From assembly GCA_963656065.1 (NCBI GenBank), contig CAVKGV010000031.1, positions 1 to 14,005 of the forward strand: a stretch of 14,005 bases of DNA. Direction: 5' to 3'. The notes below the pieces were generated by a model, which had not been told where the DNA came from, searched no databases, and was given only the letters and a program-made list of their open reading frames with translations. How positions within the stretch are numbered: the first letter of the stretch is position 1; each line of letters starts with the position of its first letter. Shown here piece by piece: positions 4,195 through 10,853 of this stretch. Source of the stretch: Hallerella sp963656065 (lineage in GTDB: Bacteria; Fibrobacterota; Fibrobacteria; Fibrobacterales; Fibrobacteraceae). The position numbers and the translations under genes were made by a program.

Positions 4195-6087
4195 GTCAAA
4201 GCTCCACGTAATCCCGTAAAGGAACCGGACGCCTTCCGGACGGTAACCGCTCGCCGGCTCGTAAAGGCTGTGGTTCAGGTTGTCGATTCGCGTGTAGAGC
4301 GAAAAGGTGAGAATCCGCATCCGCGCTTCGAAATTCAGAGCGAGATAATGCTTCAATTCGACAAGTTCGAGCGCATCGTCTTCATTCGTCTGTATGTCGT
4401 AGCGGTTGCCGAACCAGGTAAAGTCAAAGCCGATGCTGACGCCGAGCCTGTCCTTGACAAATTTATCCTGCCAGCGAATGTAGCCCTTGTAATAAAGGCT
4501 TGCCACGTCAATCGGTCGGTTCTGCTTGGACAGTGCCTGTTCGCGTTCCAGATAGAATCGCCAGTTTCCAAGTCCGAATCCGACAGAAACATACCAGTCG
4601 AGCGCTTCCGCGTTTTTCAGGTTTATCCACTGGTAAGCGCTTTCAATGGATTCGAGACCGTCGCCGGAAACCCACCGCTGCTTGATGGGAGAATTCGCGT
4701 ATTCGTAGCGAAGCCCCGTTCCGTAAAAGATTCCTCCGGCATTCCATTCCATGTCTCCGGTCATGCGCAGCCGTTTTTCGGGTTGTAGCGCATCGTTCGG
4801 ATAGGCGTAACGACCGCGGTTGAAAAGCTTCAGTTCATCGACATCCGGAAACCGGACATCGTTTTTGAATGTTCCCTTCAGCGCGACGTGCCAAGGAAGG
4901 TGAAGAGTCAGATATCCGGAAATCATCCGTCCCACTTCGACGGAATCGAAAAGGTTCGAGTTGCGAAGCGCGCCTCCTTGGAACCGGAAATCAACGAAGC
5001 GGAACGTGTCCGAAATTTCCAGGTAATAAAGTTCGCGGTCCTGCTTAAACCGGGAATTCGTTTCCGTAAATTCGTATTCCATGCGAAGCGTCGGATGGAG
5101 CGGAACCCGAAAAGCGATGCCGCCGTCGCCGTTTACCGTCTCGTAGCCGACCTCGTCTTTCACGCCCAGCCATGTCGTATCCTTTCGCGGCTTTCCCTTC
5201 GCATCGACCGTATCCCGGATGCTTTCAGGAAAATCCACCAGGCTGTCGTATTCGATTTTATGCGTTCCGCTGTAAATGCTCGCGCCGATTTCCAGCACGT
5301 TAACGGGACGGATTTTTCCTCGAAGCCCGTAGGAAAACGAATTCAGGTCCGTCTTGAAAGGGCGCTTCAGATAGGTGATGCTCGAATAGTTCGTTGAATC
5401 CTGGATAAATCGGTAGGGCGGCGCATCGTCGTTTTTGACAAGCAGGTAACCCAGGCTCGCCGAAATTTCCCCCCGAGGAAGAAACCACGTAATAGCCGGC
5501 TTGAAATGCATCGTACTGGTCGAAAGGTTCCTGCCCGAAAAGGGAATCTGCGACGAATCTCGTCCGAGCGCAAAGAAGGGCTGGTGCGTCACGTCCTGGT
5601 AGCGGAACTCGTCCGATCCGCCGTCGGAATAGCTCGCCATGCCGATGTCAAGCTCGATGCTGTCGAGAAGGAGCCTCTGGAAATCCAGGCCGAAAGCGTT
5701 CCCGTTGAAAGCGTAGCGTTCCCAGAGAATCCGCGTGACAGGCGTATCGACCGGAATGCCCCGCGCAAAGTTTTCCTTCATGACGCCGTTCTCGCCGAAC
5801 ATCGAAAGCTGCGTCGCATCGTAGGAAAGCGGAAACGTGAAAATCCCGGCGAGTTTTGACGGCAAGCGCCTCGACGGAGCGGCAAGTCCCATCGAGCGAA
5901 ATTCCAGGTCGGGATTTCCAAACAGGGAAGTCCCCAGCACCCATTCCGCCTTCTGGCCTTCTAAGTCGTATGTCCTCTCCGCAACCTCGCGAAATTCCGC
6001 GCCTTTTCGTGCCGTGCTTAACTCCTCGACGGCAAACACCGGGGAAAGTGCAACAAGTAACGTGACAAATATCGCAAAAAAGGGCAT
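4189..6087 (-). CDS. Outer-membrane beta-barrel protein (TonB-receptor/porin-like, no plug seen)
   Basis: The product is 632 residues. Residues 1-19 (MPFFAIFVTLLVALSPVFA) look like a signal peptide, but with no Lys or Arg before the hydrophobic core. An in-frame TAG lies 24 nt upstream of the ATG with no usual start codon between, so the start is fixed. The rest is rich in alternating aromatic/polar beta-strand patterns. The C-terminus (NLNHSLYEPASGYRPEG then FLYGITWSF) resembles the last strands of TonB-dependent receptors. The ~130-residue plug domain expected after the signal in that family is not recognisable. The segment TPVTRILWERYAFNGN and what follows could instead fit a Bacteroidetes-type putative porin. 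Substrate is unknown. It is transcribed divergently from trxA with 58 bp between the starts. Barrel identity is fairly sure; the subfamily is not. Confidence 0.75.
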   Translation of the reverse strand: MPFFAIFVTLLVALSPVFAVEELSTARKGAEFREVAERTYDLEGQKAEWVLGTSLFGNPDLEFRSMGLAAPSRRLPSKLAGIFTFPLSYDATQLSMFGENGVMKENFARGIPVDTPVTRILWERYAFNGNAFGLDFQRLLLDSIELDIGMASYSDGGSDEFRYQDVTHQPFFALGRDSSQIPFSGRNLSTSTMHFKPAITWFLPRGEISASLGYLLVKNDDAPPYRFIQDSTNYSSITYLKRPFKTDLNSFSYGLRGKIRPVNVLEIGASIYSGTHKIEYDSLVDFPESIRDTVDAKGKPRKDTTWLGVKDEVGYETVNGDGGIAFRVPLHPTLRMEYEFTETNSRFKQDRELYYLEISDTFRFVDFRFQGGALRNSNLFDSVEVGRMISGYLTLHLPWHVALKGTFKNDVRFPDVDELKLFNRGRYAYPNDALQPEKRLRMTGDMEWNAGGIFYGTGLRYEYANSPIKQRWVSGDGLESIESAYQWINLKNAEALDWYVSVGFGLGNWRFYLEREQALSKQNRPIDVASLYYKGYIRWQDKFVKDRLGVSIGFDFTWFGNRYDIQTNEDDALELVELKHYLALNFEARMRILTFSLYTRIDNLNHSLYEPASGYRPEGVRFLYGITWSFDN

Positions 6088-6107
6088 CGGAATACTCTTG
6101 AAAAGAA

Positions 6108-6121
6108 AAAATAGCTATTTT
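6108..6121. promoter_or_regulatory. 14-bp perfect palindrome between divergent starts
   Basis: AAAATAGCTATTTT lies almost midway between the starts of the barrel gene (6087) and trxA (6146). It could be an operator or overlap the two promoters, but it is AT-rich and may be chance. I could not assign convincing -35/-10 boxes on either strand. Confidence 0.3.
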
Positions 6122-6145
6122 ATCGGAAAACAAGCGAGGCTCTAC

Positions 6146-6463
6146 ATGTCCGTACTCAATGTGAACGAAAAGGATTTTGACGAAGTGATCAATTCGGGTC
6201 GCCTGGTGCTGGTCGATTTCTGGGCGACATGGTGCAGGCCTTGCCAGATGATGGGACCCGTGATGGAAGATCTCGCGTTGGAATACGACGGGAAGCTGGT
6301 CGTCGCCAAGGTGAACGTTGACGAAAACGAGAATCTCTGCAACCGTTTCGGCATCACGAACATTCCGAACATGAAACTTTTCAAAAGCGGCGTCGAAGTC
6401 GGGAATATCGTCGGAGCGGTTCCAAAGGCGACGCTTGTCGCGGCCATCGAAAAGAACTTTTGA
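6146..6463 (+). CDS. trxA: Thioredoxin
   Basis: A 105-residue single-domain thioredoxin, the usual family length. The ATG at 6146 is preceded by GCGAGG (6134-6139) at good spacing; the open frame continues upstream to 5837, but that part overlaps the divergent barrel gene and does not resemble thioredoxin. The redox motif is W29-C30-R31-P32-C33 (WCRPC rather than the common WCGPC), preceded by VDFWAT; the cis-proline loop is NIP74N. The protein should be cytoplasmic, passing electrons from thioredoxin reductase to protein disulfides. An extra Cys is at residue 65. The gene stands alone on the plus strand and ends 21 bp before a shared bidirectional terminator. The Arg in the active site would be expected to alter redox potential or partner choice; this is inference. 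Confidence 0.95.
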   Translation: MSVLNVNEKDFDEVINSGRLVLVDFWATWCRPCQMMGPVMEDLALEYDGKLVVAKVNVDENENLCNRFGITNIPNMKLFKSGVEVGNIVGAVPKATLVAAIEKNF

Positions 6464-6484
6464 TTCTTCGATTTTTTTGCATGA

Positions 6485-6511
6485 AAAAGTCCCGAGAAAT
6501 TCGGGACTTTT
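6485..6511. terminator. Bidirectional intrinsic terminator (trxA / trp operon)
   Basis: The arms AAAAGTCCCGA (6485-6495) and TCGGGACTTTT (6501-6511) are perfect complements with a 5-nt loop. The A and T runs at the two ends provide a U-tract in either direction. It sits between the 3' ends of the convergent trxA and trpGD genes, so it should end both transcripts. Confidence 0.9.
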
Positions 6512-6526
6512 GTGCTTGATGTTAGG

Positions 6527-8125
6527 CTATCCGTTTGTCGCTTTCCGGACTTCTTCGATTTTTTGAAGGACCGCGCCGCTGTCGAGCGCGCGGAGCGCCA
6601 TTTCGAAACCTTCCTTGAGGGACTTTGCCTTTCGGGCGGTGTAAAGGGTCGCTCCGGCGTTCAGTGCAACCGCATACCGAATGGTGGAGTTTCCTTTGCC
6701 GTTTGCCAGTTCGAGAGCCGTCTTCGCATTTTCCTCTCCGGTTCCGCCGCGCAAATCTTCATCGTTCAAAGCGGGAATGCCGAATTCCGACGGTTCGAGA
6801 AGATATTCAAAGGACTGGTTCTCCTCGTCGATTTCATAGACATGGGTCGGAACGCTCGGAGAAATCTCGTCGAACCCGTCAACGCTTGAAACGACCAGCA
6901 CGTGTTTCGCCCCGAGCAGCTTTGCCGCTTCCGCCATCGGCTTTAAAAGCTCCTTGCCGTAGGCTCCGAGCATCAAGTACTTCGCGTCGGCAGGGTTTGT
7001 GAGGGGGCCAATCAGGTTCATGATGGTGCGGACACCGAGCACCTTTCGGACCGGAGCCGCATAGCGCATCGCGCTGTGATAGACCTGCGCGAACAGGAAT
7101 ACAAAATTCGTTTTCCCGAGAACTTCTGCCGCCTTTTCGGGGGAAAGCCGGATATTGAATCCCAGGCCTTCGAAGAAATCCGCCGCTCCGGACTTGCTCG
7201 AAACGGCCCGGTTGCCGTGCTTCGCAACGGGACATCCGCAGCTTGCGCAGATCAGTGCGGAGAAAGAACTGATGTTGAAGCTGCCCTTGCTGTCGCCACC
7301 CGTCCCGACGACTTCCGCTACGTCGCGCGCCTTGTCAAAGGGAAACGGGGTCTTTTTCCGGCTGAGCACAGCCGCGCAGCCAGCGATTTCCGAAGCCGCA
7401 GGACCTTTGACGGCAAGCGCCGCGAGAATCGCCGCGGTCTGCCGTTCGTCGAGCATCCCGTCGGTAAGCGTCTCCATGAAAAGTTCCGCCTCTTCCTTTT
7501 TCAGGTCCTGCCGCAAAATCAGCTTGTTCAAAATTCCCGAAACGGGAAGCGCCTCCCGCCGATAATTGAGGAATGCACGGAAAAAGGCTTCGCCGTCCTT
7601 TGCTGCGATAGATTCCGGGTGGAACTGCACGCCTTCGATATCGAGAGTCTTGTGCCGAATGCCCATGATGTCGCCGTCCTTTGCGCGGGCGGTGATTTCA
7701 AAATCATCCGGAAGCGTCTTTTCGTCGATAACGAGACTGTGGTAGCGCATGAACGTGCCTTTCTTGCCGATGTTCCGGAAAAGGCCGCGGGCGTCTAAAT
7801 CCATCTCTTCCGCGATGCCGTGCTTGATGAACTTCGCCTGGACGATTTTCGCCCCGAACGCGTAGCCTATCGCCTGGTGACCGAGACAGATTCCGAGAAT
7901 CGGCAGCTTGCCGGCAAAGTGACGGATAGCTTCGACGGAAATGCCTGCGTCTTCGGGACGTCCCGGTCCCGGGGAAACGATTAGGTGCGAAGGAGCAAGC
8001 TTTTCGATGTCCGCAACGGAACATTCCCTAGAGCGGAGAACCTTGACCGGTTCCGCCGTGATGCTCGTAATCGCCTGGTAAACATTGTATGTGAAAGAAT
8101 CGTAATTGTCGATGATGACTATCAT
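6527..8125 (-). CDS. trpGD: TrpGD fusion: anthranilate synthase amidotransferase / anthranilate phosphoribosyltransferase
   Basis: A 532-residue bifunctional enzyme with the same domain order and about the same length as the fused E. coli enzyme. Residues 1 to ~190 are the class I glutamine amidotransferase (TrpG), releasing ammonia for anthranilate formation by TrpE: start MIVIIDNYDSFTYN, nucleophile Cys80 in GICLGHQ, and the His169/Glu171 pair in VQFHPES. Residues ~195-532 are TrpD, which joins anthranilate to PRPP: VVGTGGDS (~272-279), KHGNRAVSSKSG (~302-313) and GPLTNP (~373-378). The ATG at 8125 is chosen because the family N-terminus begins there and GAGG stands 8 nt upstream; the longer open frame runs back into trpE. 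The gene starts 20 bp after the trpE stop. The protein contains no tryptophan at all. No trpC, F, B or A follows; the transcript ends at the terminator at 6485-6511. Confidence 0.96.
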   Translation of the reverse strand: MIVIIDNYDSFTYNVYQAITSITAEPVKVLRSRECSVADIEKLAPSHLIVSPGPGRPEDAGISVEAIRHFAGKLPILGICLGHQAIGYAFGAKIVQAKFIKHGIAEEMDLDARGLFRNIGKKGTFMRYHSLVIDEKTLPDDFEITARAKDGDIMGIRHKTLDIEGVQFHPESIAAKDGEAFFRAFLNYRREALPVSGILNKLILRQDLKKEEAELFMETLTDGMLDERQTAAILAALAVKGPAASEIAGCAAVLSRKKTPFPFDKARDVAEVVGTGGDSKGSFNISSFSALICASCGCPVAKHGNRAVSSKSGAADFFEGLGFNIRLSPEKAAEVLGKTNFVFLFAQVYHSAMRYAAPVRKVLGVRTIMNLIGPLTNPADAKYLMLGAYGKELLKPMAEAAKLLGAKHVLVVSSVDGFDEISPSVPTHVYEIDEENQSFEYLLEPSEFGIPALNDEDLRGGTGEENAKTALELANGKGNSTIRYAVALNAGATLYTARKAKSLKEGFEMALRALDSGAVLQKIEEVRKATNG

Positions 8126-8145
8126 GAATTTATCCTCGTAAAGTT

Positions 8146-9546
8146 TTACTTGTTTCTCGCTTCGACGACCTGGACCATCGCACCGAGCTTTTCGCCCGTC
8201 TCTTCCCATTCGCGTTCCGGATCCGACGCATAGACGATTCCCGAGCCCGCCTGGAGTGTCCAGACGTTTCCCTGCCGTAGCGCACAGCGGATAGCGATGC
8301 AAAAATCGAGATCCCCGTCCGCATCGAGATAGCCGACCGCTCCCGCGTAAAAGTTCCGCTTTTCCCTTTCGAGCGAAGACACGATTTCGATGGCGCTAAT
8401 CTTGGGCGCGCCGCTGACCGTACCCGCCGGAAACGCCGAGCGCAACACCTGGATGGGCTTCAGATCGTGCCGCGTCTTTCCTTCCACTTCGGAAACCAGA
8501 TGGATGACATGGCTAAAAAGTTCGCATTCCATGTTGCGCGTGACCTTGACCGTCCCGGGTTCCGAGACGCGCCCGAGATCGTTTCGCGCAAGATCCACGA
8601 GCATCAAGTGCTCTGCGCGTTCCTTCGGGTCGCCCAGAAGTTTTTCTTTCAAAAATTCGTCTTCCGCGTCGTTCTTTCCGCGGCGGCACGTTCCCGCAAT
8701 CGGGCGGATGGAGGACACGCCGTTCCGCGAACGGACAAGGCTTTCCGGCGAGGAACCGACCAGCTGGTATTTTCCAAAATCGATGTAGAAAAGGTAGGGC
8801 GACGGATTCAGCGTCCGCAGCCTGCGATAGACGTCGAGCGCGGGAATTTCCGATTCGAGCTGCAAGCGGCGGGAGGGAACCGCCTGGATGATGTCTCCGG
8901 CGACAATCCGCTTTTTCAGCTCTTCGACATAGTGGACGTATTCGTCATGGCTTTTCTTCAAGTCCGTAAGGACCTTATACGGATAATCGTCTTCCGGTTC
9001 TTCCAGATAGGAAAAGTCGAGGTTCGAAAGTTTCTTGCGGATGCCGCGAATAGCCTTGTCCAGGTCAATTTCATGCTCGCTGTAATTTAGCCCGAACACG
9101 TGGAGCGTTTCCGTAAAATGATCGAATACGATATAGACATGTCCCACGACGAATTCGGATTCGGGAATTTTCAGCGAATCTTCCTGGCGGGAAAGGCGAA
9201 TCGTGTCGCAGCGCGCGCAGAACTCGTAGGAGAGAAAGCCCATTCCGGAAGCGGGCAGCGGAATCTTTGCCGGTTTCTCGTTTTCGGAAGCGATGCTTTC
9301 GAGCGCATCGAGAATGTCCTTTGCCGGATAGGGCTTGCGGATTCCTTCGACGACCAGGGAAACGCCTTCGGCGTCTTCGATGACGTGAAACGCTTCTTCC
9401 AGCATAAGGATCGAGTAGCGGTTTGCGCCTTGAGAAAAGGAGGCCGATTCGAGGATTGCCTTCGCCCCGAGCTTTTTGGCAAGCGAAAAGGGCGTGTAGC
9501 GTTCCCCTTCGAGGGTAAGATAGATGCTGTCGGTTCTTTTGGTCAT
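8146..9546 (-). CDS. trpE: Anthranilate synthase component I
   Basis: A 466-residue protein that converts chorismate to anthranilate, using ammonia from the TrpG part of the next gene. The ATG at 9546 has AAGGA 5 nt upstream; the longer in-frame extension would run into the attenuator hairpin and is rejected. The N-terminal regulatory region has ILES (31-34), the counterpart of the LLES motif used for Trp feedback binding, plus NPSPY (247-251). The catalytic C-terminal half has RPIAGTCRRG (281-290), DLARNDLGRV (~318-327), PAGTVSGAPK (373-382) and QAGSGIVYASDPEREWEET (432-450). The common form of the third motif is PIAGTR.RG; here Cys287 replaces the first Arg. Retained feedback residues suggest allosteric Trp inhibition in addition to attenuation. 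The protein has only two tryptophans. Confidence 0.96.
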   Translation of the reverse strand: MTKRTDSIYLTLEGERYTPFSLAKKLGAKAILESASFSQGANRYSILMLEEAFHVIEDAEGVSLVVEGIRKPYPAKDILDALESIASENEKPAKIPLPASGMGFLSYEFCARCDTIRLSRQEDSLKIPESEFVVGHVYIVFDHFTETLHVFGLNYSEHEIDLDKAIRGIRKKLSNLDFSYLEEPEDDYPYKVLTDLKKSHDEYVHYVEELKKRIVAGDIIQAVPSRRLQLESEIPALDVYRRLRTLNPSPYLFYIDFGKYQLVGSSPESLVRSRNGVSSIRPIAGTCRRGKNDAEDEFLKEKLLGDPKERAEHLMLVDLARNDLGRVSEPGTVKVTRNMECELFSHVIHLVSEVEGKTRHDLKPIQVLRSAFPAGTVSGAPKISAIEIVSSLEREKRNFYAGAVGYLDADGDLDFCIAIRCALRQGNVWTLQAGSGIVYASDPEREWEETGEKLGAMVQVVEARNK

Positions 9547-9576
9547 GTTTTTCCTTGGGTTAAAGTTTTTGTGCAC

Positions 9577-9603
9577 AAAAAAAGGCTCCGAAAAGACGGA
9601 GCC
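9577..9603 (-). terminator. trp attenuator (intrinsic terminator in the leader)
   Basis: On the minus strand GGCTCCG (9603-9597), loop TCTTTT and CGGAGCC (9590-9584) form a perfect 7-bp stem followed directly by seven T (9583-9577). It lies 29 nt after the trpL stop codon and 30 nt before the trpE start, the position of a leader-peptide attenuator. Confidence 0.93.
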
Positions 9604-9650
9604 GCTTGCCATGCACGATTATCTATAAAAGATCAACACGCGAACTCCGT
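9596..9650 (-). promoter_or_regulatory. Predicted trp antiterminator pairing
   Basis: ACGGAG (9650-9645), codons 18-19 of trpL, is complementary to CTCCGT (9601-9596), part of the 5' arm and loop of the terminator; two G-U pairs can extend it to 8 bp. A ribosome stalled at Trp codons 11-13 would leave ACGGAG free to pair and block the terminator. A ribosome at the stop codon would cover it and allow termination. In addition AACACGC (codons 2-4) can pair with GCGTGTT at the leader stop, a possible 1:2 structure. Confidence 0.75.
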
Positions 9651-9701
9651 TTGCGAAGTACGCCACCACCAACCGTTCATCATGATGCGTGCGTGTTTCA
9701 T
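9633..9701 (-). CDS. trpL: trp operon leader peptide
   Basis: A 22-residue peptide, starting MKHARIMMNG and followed by three consecutive Trp codons (residues 11-13), ending at TGA 9633-9635. Three Trp codons in a row are extremely unlikely by chance. Together with the attenuator just downstream and trpE after it, they identify a leader peptide whose translation senses charged tRNA-Trp. There is no good Shine-Dalgarno before the ATG (upstream bases are TTTTCCGAA), and the best promoter places the transcript start within a few bases of the ATG, so translation may be leaderless or start weakly. A second possible start is Met7 or Met8. The peptide itself is not expected to have a function beyond its translation. 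Confidence 0.9.
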   Translation of the reverse strand: MKHARIMMNGWWWRTSQTEFAC

Positions 9702-9711
9702 TTCGGAAAAG

Positions 9712-9740
9712 AAAATAAAAAAGCTTTGAAACCGTGGCAA
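9712..9740 (-). promoter_or_regulatory. Predicted trp operon promoter
   Basis: On the minus strand TTGCCA (9740-9735) and TATTTT (9717-9712) are separated by exactly 17 nt; the -35 box matches the sigma-70 consensus at 5 of 6 and the -10 box at 4 of 6. The -10 box ends only 10 nt before the trpL ATG. The -35 box lies in the left arm of an inverted repeat. Confidence 0.6.
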
Positions 9741-9769
9741 CGGGAAATCTGAAATTTTTTTTCGTTGCC
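9736..9769. promoter_or_regulatory. Inverted repeat GGCAACG-N20-CGTTGCC at the trp promoter
   Basis: Perfect 7-bp arms at 9736-9742 and 9763-9769 surround a 20-bp AT-rich spacer. The left arm overlaps the predicted trp -35 box and the right arm lies just upstream of it. This is a candidate operator, unassigned to any regulator. Confidence 0.35.
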
Positions 9770-9779
9770 GGCGAAATTT

Positions 9780-9810
9780 TCGACAATTTTGCAGTTTAGA
9801 ATGATATATT
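9780..9810 (+). promoter_or_regulatory. Possible promoter of the sugar kinase gene
   Basis: TCGACA (9780-9785) and TATATT (9805-9810), each 5 of 6 to consensus, are spaced by 19 nt, longer than ideal. Transcription would start near 9817, leaving a short leader containing the GAGGA ribosome-binding site at 9825-9829. Confidence 0.4.
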
Positions 9811-9833
9811 GTGGGAAAAACTCCGAGGACTTT

Positions 9834-10853
9834 ATGCAACCCAACCTACCGCAAGTTTCGCCCAACATCCAGGCAATTCTCGAATCCAAGGGCTTTACCG
9901 CAGACGCCTCGTGGACGCTTGCTGGGTCCGCAGGTTCCTTTCGCAAGTATTTCCGGGTTTCCGAGGGCGGGAAAACGGCGATTCTCCAGACGAACCTGAC
10001 CGCCGACGAGGATTTCAAACGCTTTGTTTCGTATGGAAAGTCGTTTACCTCTTTCGGGTTTCCGACGCCGGAAATCTGGGAAGCCGACGAAGTTTTTGCC
10101 CAGGTTCTCATGCAGGACATGGGGGAAAACACGCTACTTTCCCTTGTCGAAAAGGATGGGAAACCGAATCCCGGAAACATCCGGATTCTCTACCCCGCAA
10201 CGATTGACGCCTTGCTCAAGTGGCAAAAGGGAAGCGCGAAGTTCTTTCTTTCACGCCCGGACATCGCGGCGAGACGTTTCGATTACGCGGCGCTCAAGTG
10301 GGAAACCGATTATTTCCGCACCAACTATCTGCAAAAGAAAAAAGACATAACCGAATTGCCCCAAGCGGTGGAAAACTTTTTCGCAACGCTCGCCTGCATG
10401 GTCGATACGCATCCGAAAGTCCTGATGCACAGGGATTTCCAGTCGCAAAATGTCATGGTTCGCGCCGATTCGGAAATCGGATTCGTCGATTTCCAGGGAG
10501 CGCGCCGCGGCTCCATGTTCTACGATATCGCTTCGCTCCTGTGGGATCCCTATGTCGAACTTTCCGATGAGCTGGTCGGGGATTTCTTTGACGAATGGTA
10601 TCAGGACTATCCGCTCTGTTCGCAGTCCTTCAACAGGGACGACGCCTGGACGCTCTTTTTGCAAGCGAGCCTCCAGCGCCTGATGCAGGCGCTCGGCGCA
10701 TATTGCTTTTTGAGTACGGAAAAGAAAATTCCCGGATTTGAAAAGTACATCAAGCCGGGAAAGCGGCAACTCTCCCGCGTCCTGGAACTTTACGAAGCCC
10801 TGAGCCCTTCGCGGCACGAGGCCATTCATTTTCTCAAGGATTCGCTAGGATAG
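9834..10853 (+). CDS. APH-family phosphotransferase, AmgK-like sugar kinase
   Basis: A 339-residue protein of the aminoglycoside-phosphotransferase/choline-kinase fold. The ATG at 9834 is preceded by GAGGA at 4-nt spacing; an in-frame upstream ATG at 9765 lacks such a site. Visible motifs are an N-terminal GSFRKYFRV (35-43), characteristic of AmgK-type proteins, then MQDMGENTLLSL (93-104), the catalytic loop HRDFQSQN (199-206; catalytic Asp201, Asn206) and the metal-binding DFQGARRGSMFYDIASLL (219-236; Asp219). AmgK phosphorylates the anomeric carbon of N-acetylmuramate or N-acetylglucosamine in peptidoglycan recycling. The MurU nucleotidyltransferase often found next to it is absent here, so substrate assignment is inferred. 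The protein is cytoplasmic. The 3' end overlaps the convergent epimerase gene by 20 bp. Confidence 0.8.
   Translation: MQPNLPQVSPNIQAILESKGFTADASWTLAGSAGSFRKYFRVSEGGKTAILQTNLTADEDFKRFVSYGKSFTSFGFPTPEIWEADEVFAQVLMQDMGENTLLSLVEKDGKPNPGNIRILYPATIDALLKWQKGSAKFFLSRPDIAARRFDYAALKWETDYFRTNYLQKKKDITELPQAVENFFATLACMVDTHPKVLMHRDFQSQNVMVRADSEIGFVDFQGARRGSMFYDIASLLWDPYVELSDELVGDFFDEWYQDYPLCSQSFNRDDAWTLFLQASLQRLMQALGAYCFLSTEKKIPGFEKYIKPGKRQLSRVLELYEALSPSRHEAIHFLKDSLG

Noticed and set aside
4270..4788. Plus-strand open frames opposite the barrel and epimerase genes (also 10251-10829 minus)
   Set aside because: They are antisense shadows of well-supported genes with no recognisable motifs or start signals.
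5837..6145. N-terminal extension of thioredoxin
   Set aside because: It would overlap the divergent barrel gene by about 250 bp and does not resemble thioredoxin; the ATG at 6146 has a good ribosome-binding site and gives a standard 105-residue protein.
8126..8302. Upstream extension of trpGD
   Set aside because: The extra residues come from the trpE 3' end read in another frame; the amidotransferase fold starts at MIVIIDNYDSF (8125).
9547..9612. Upstream extension of trpE
   Set aside because: It reads through the attenuator hairpin; the ATG at 9546 has AAGGA at proper spacing and begins the family N-terminus.
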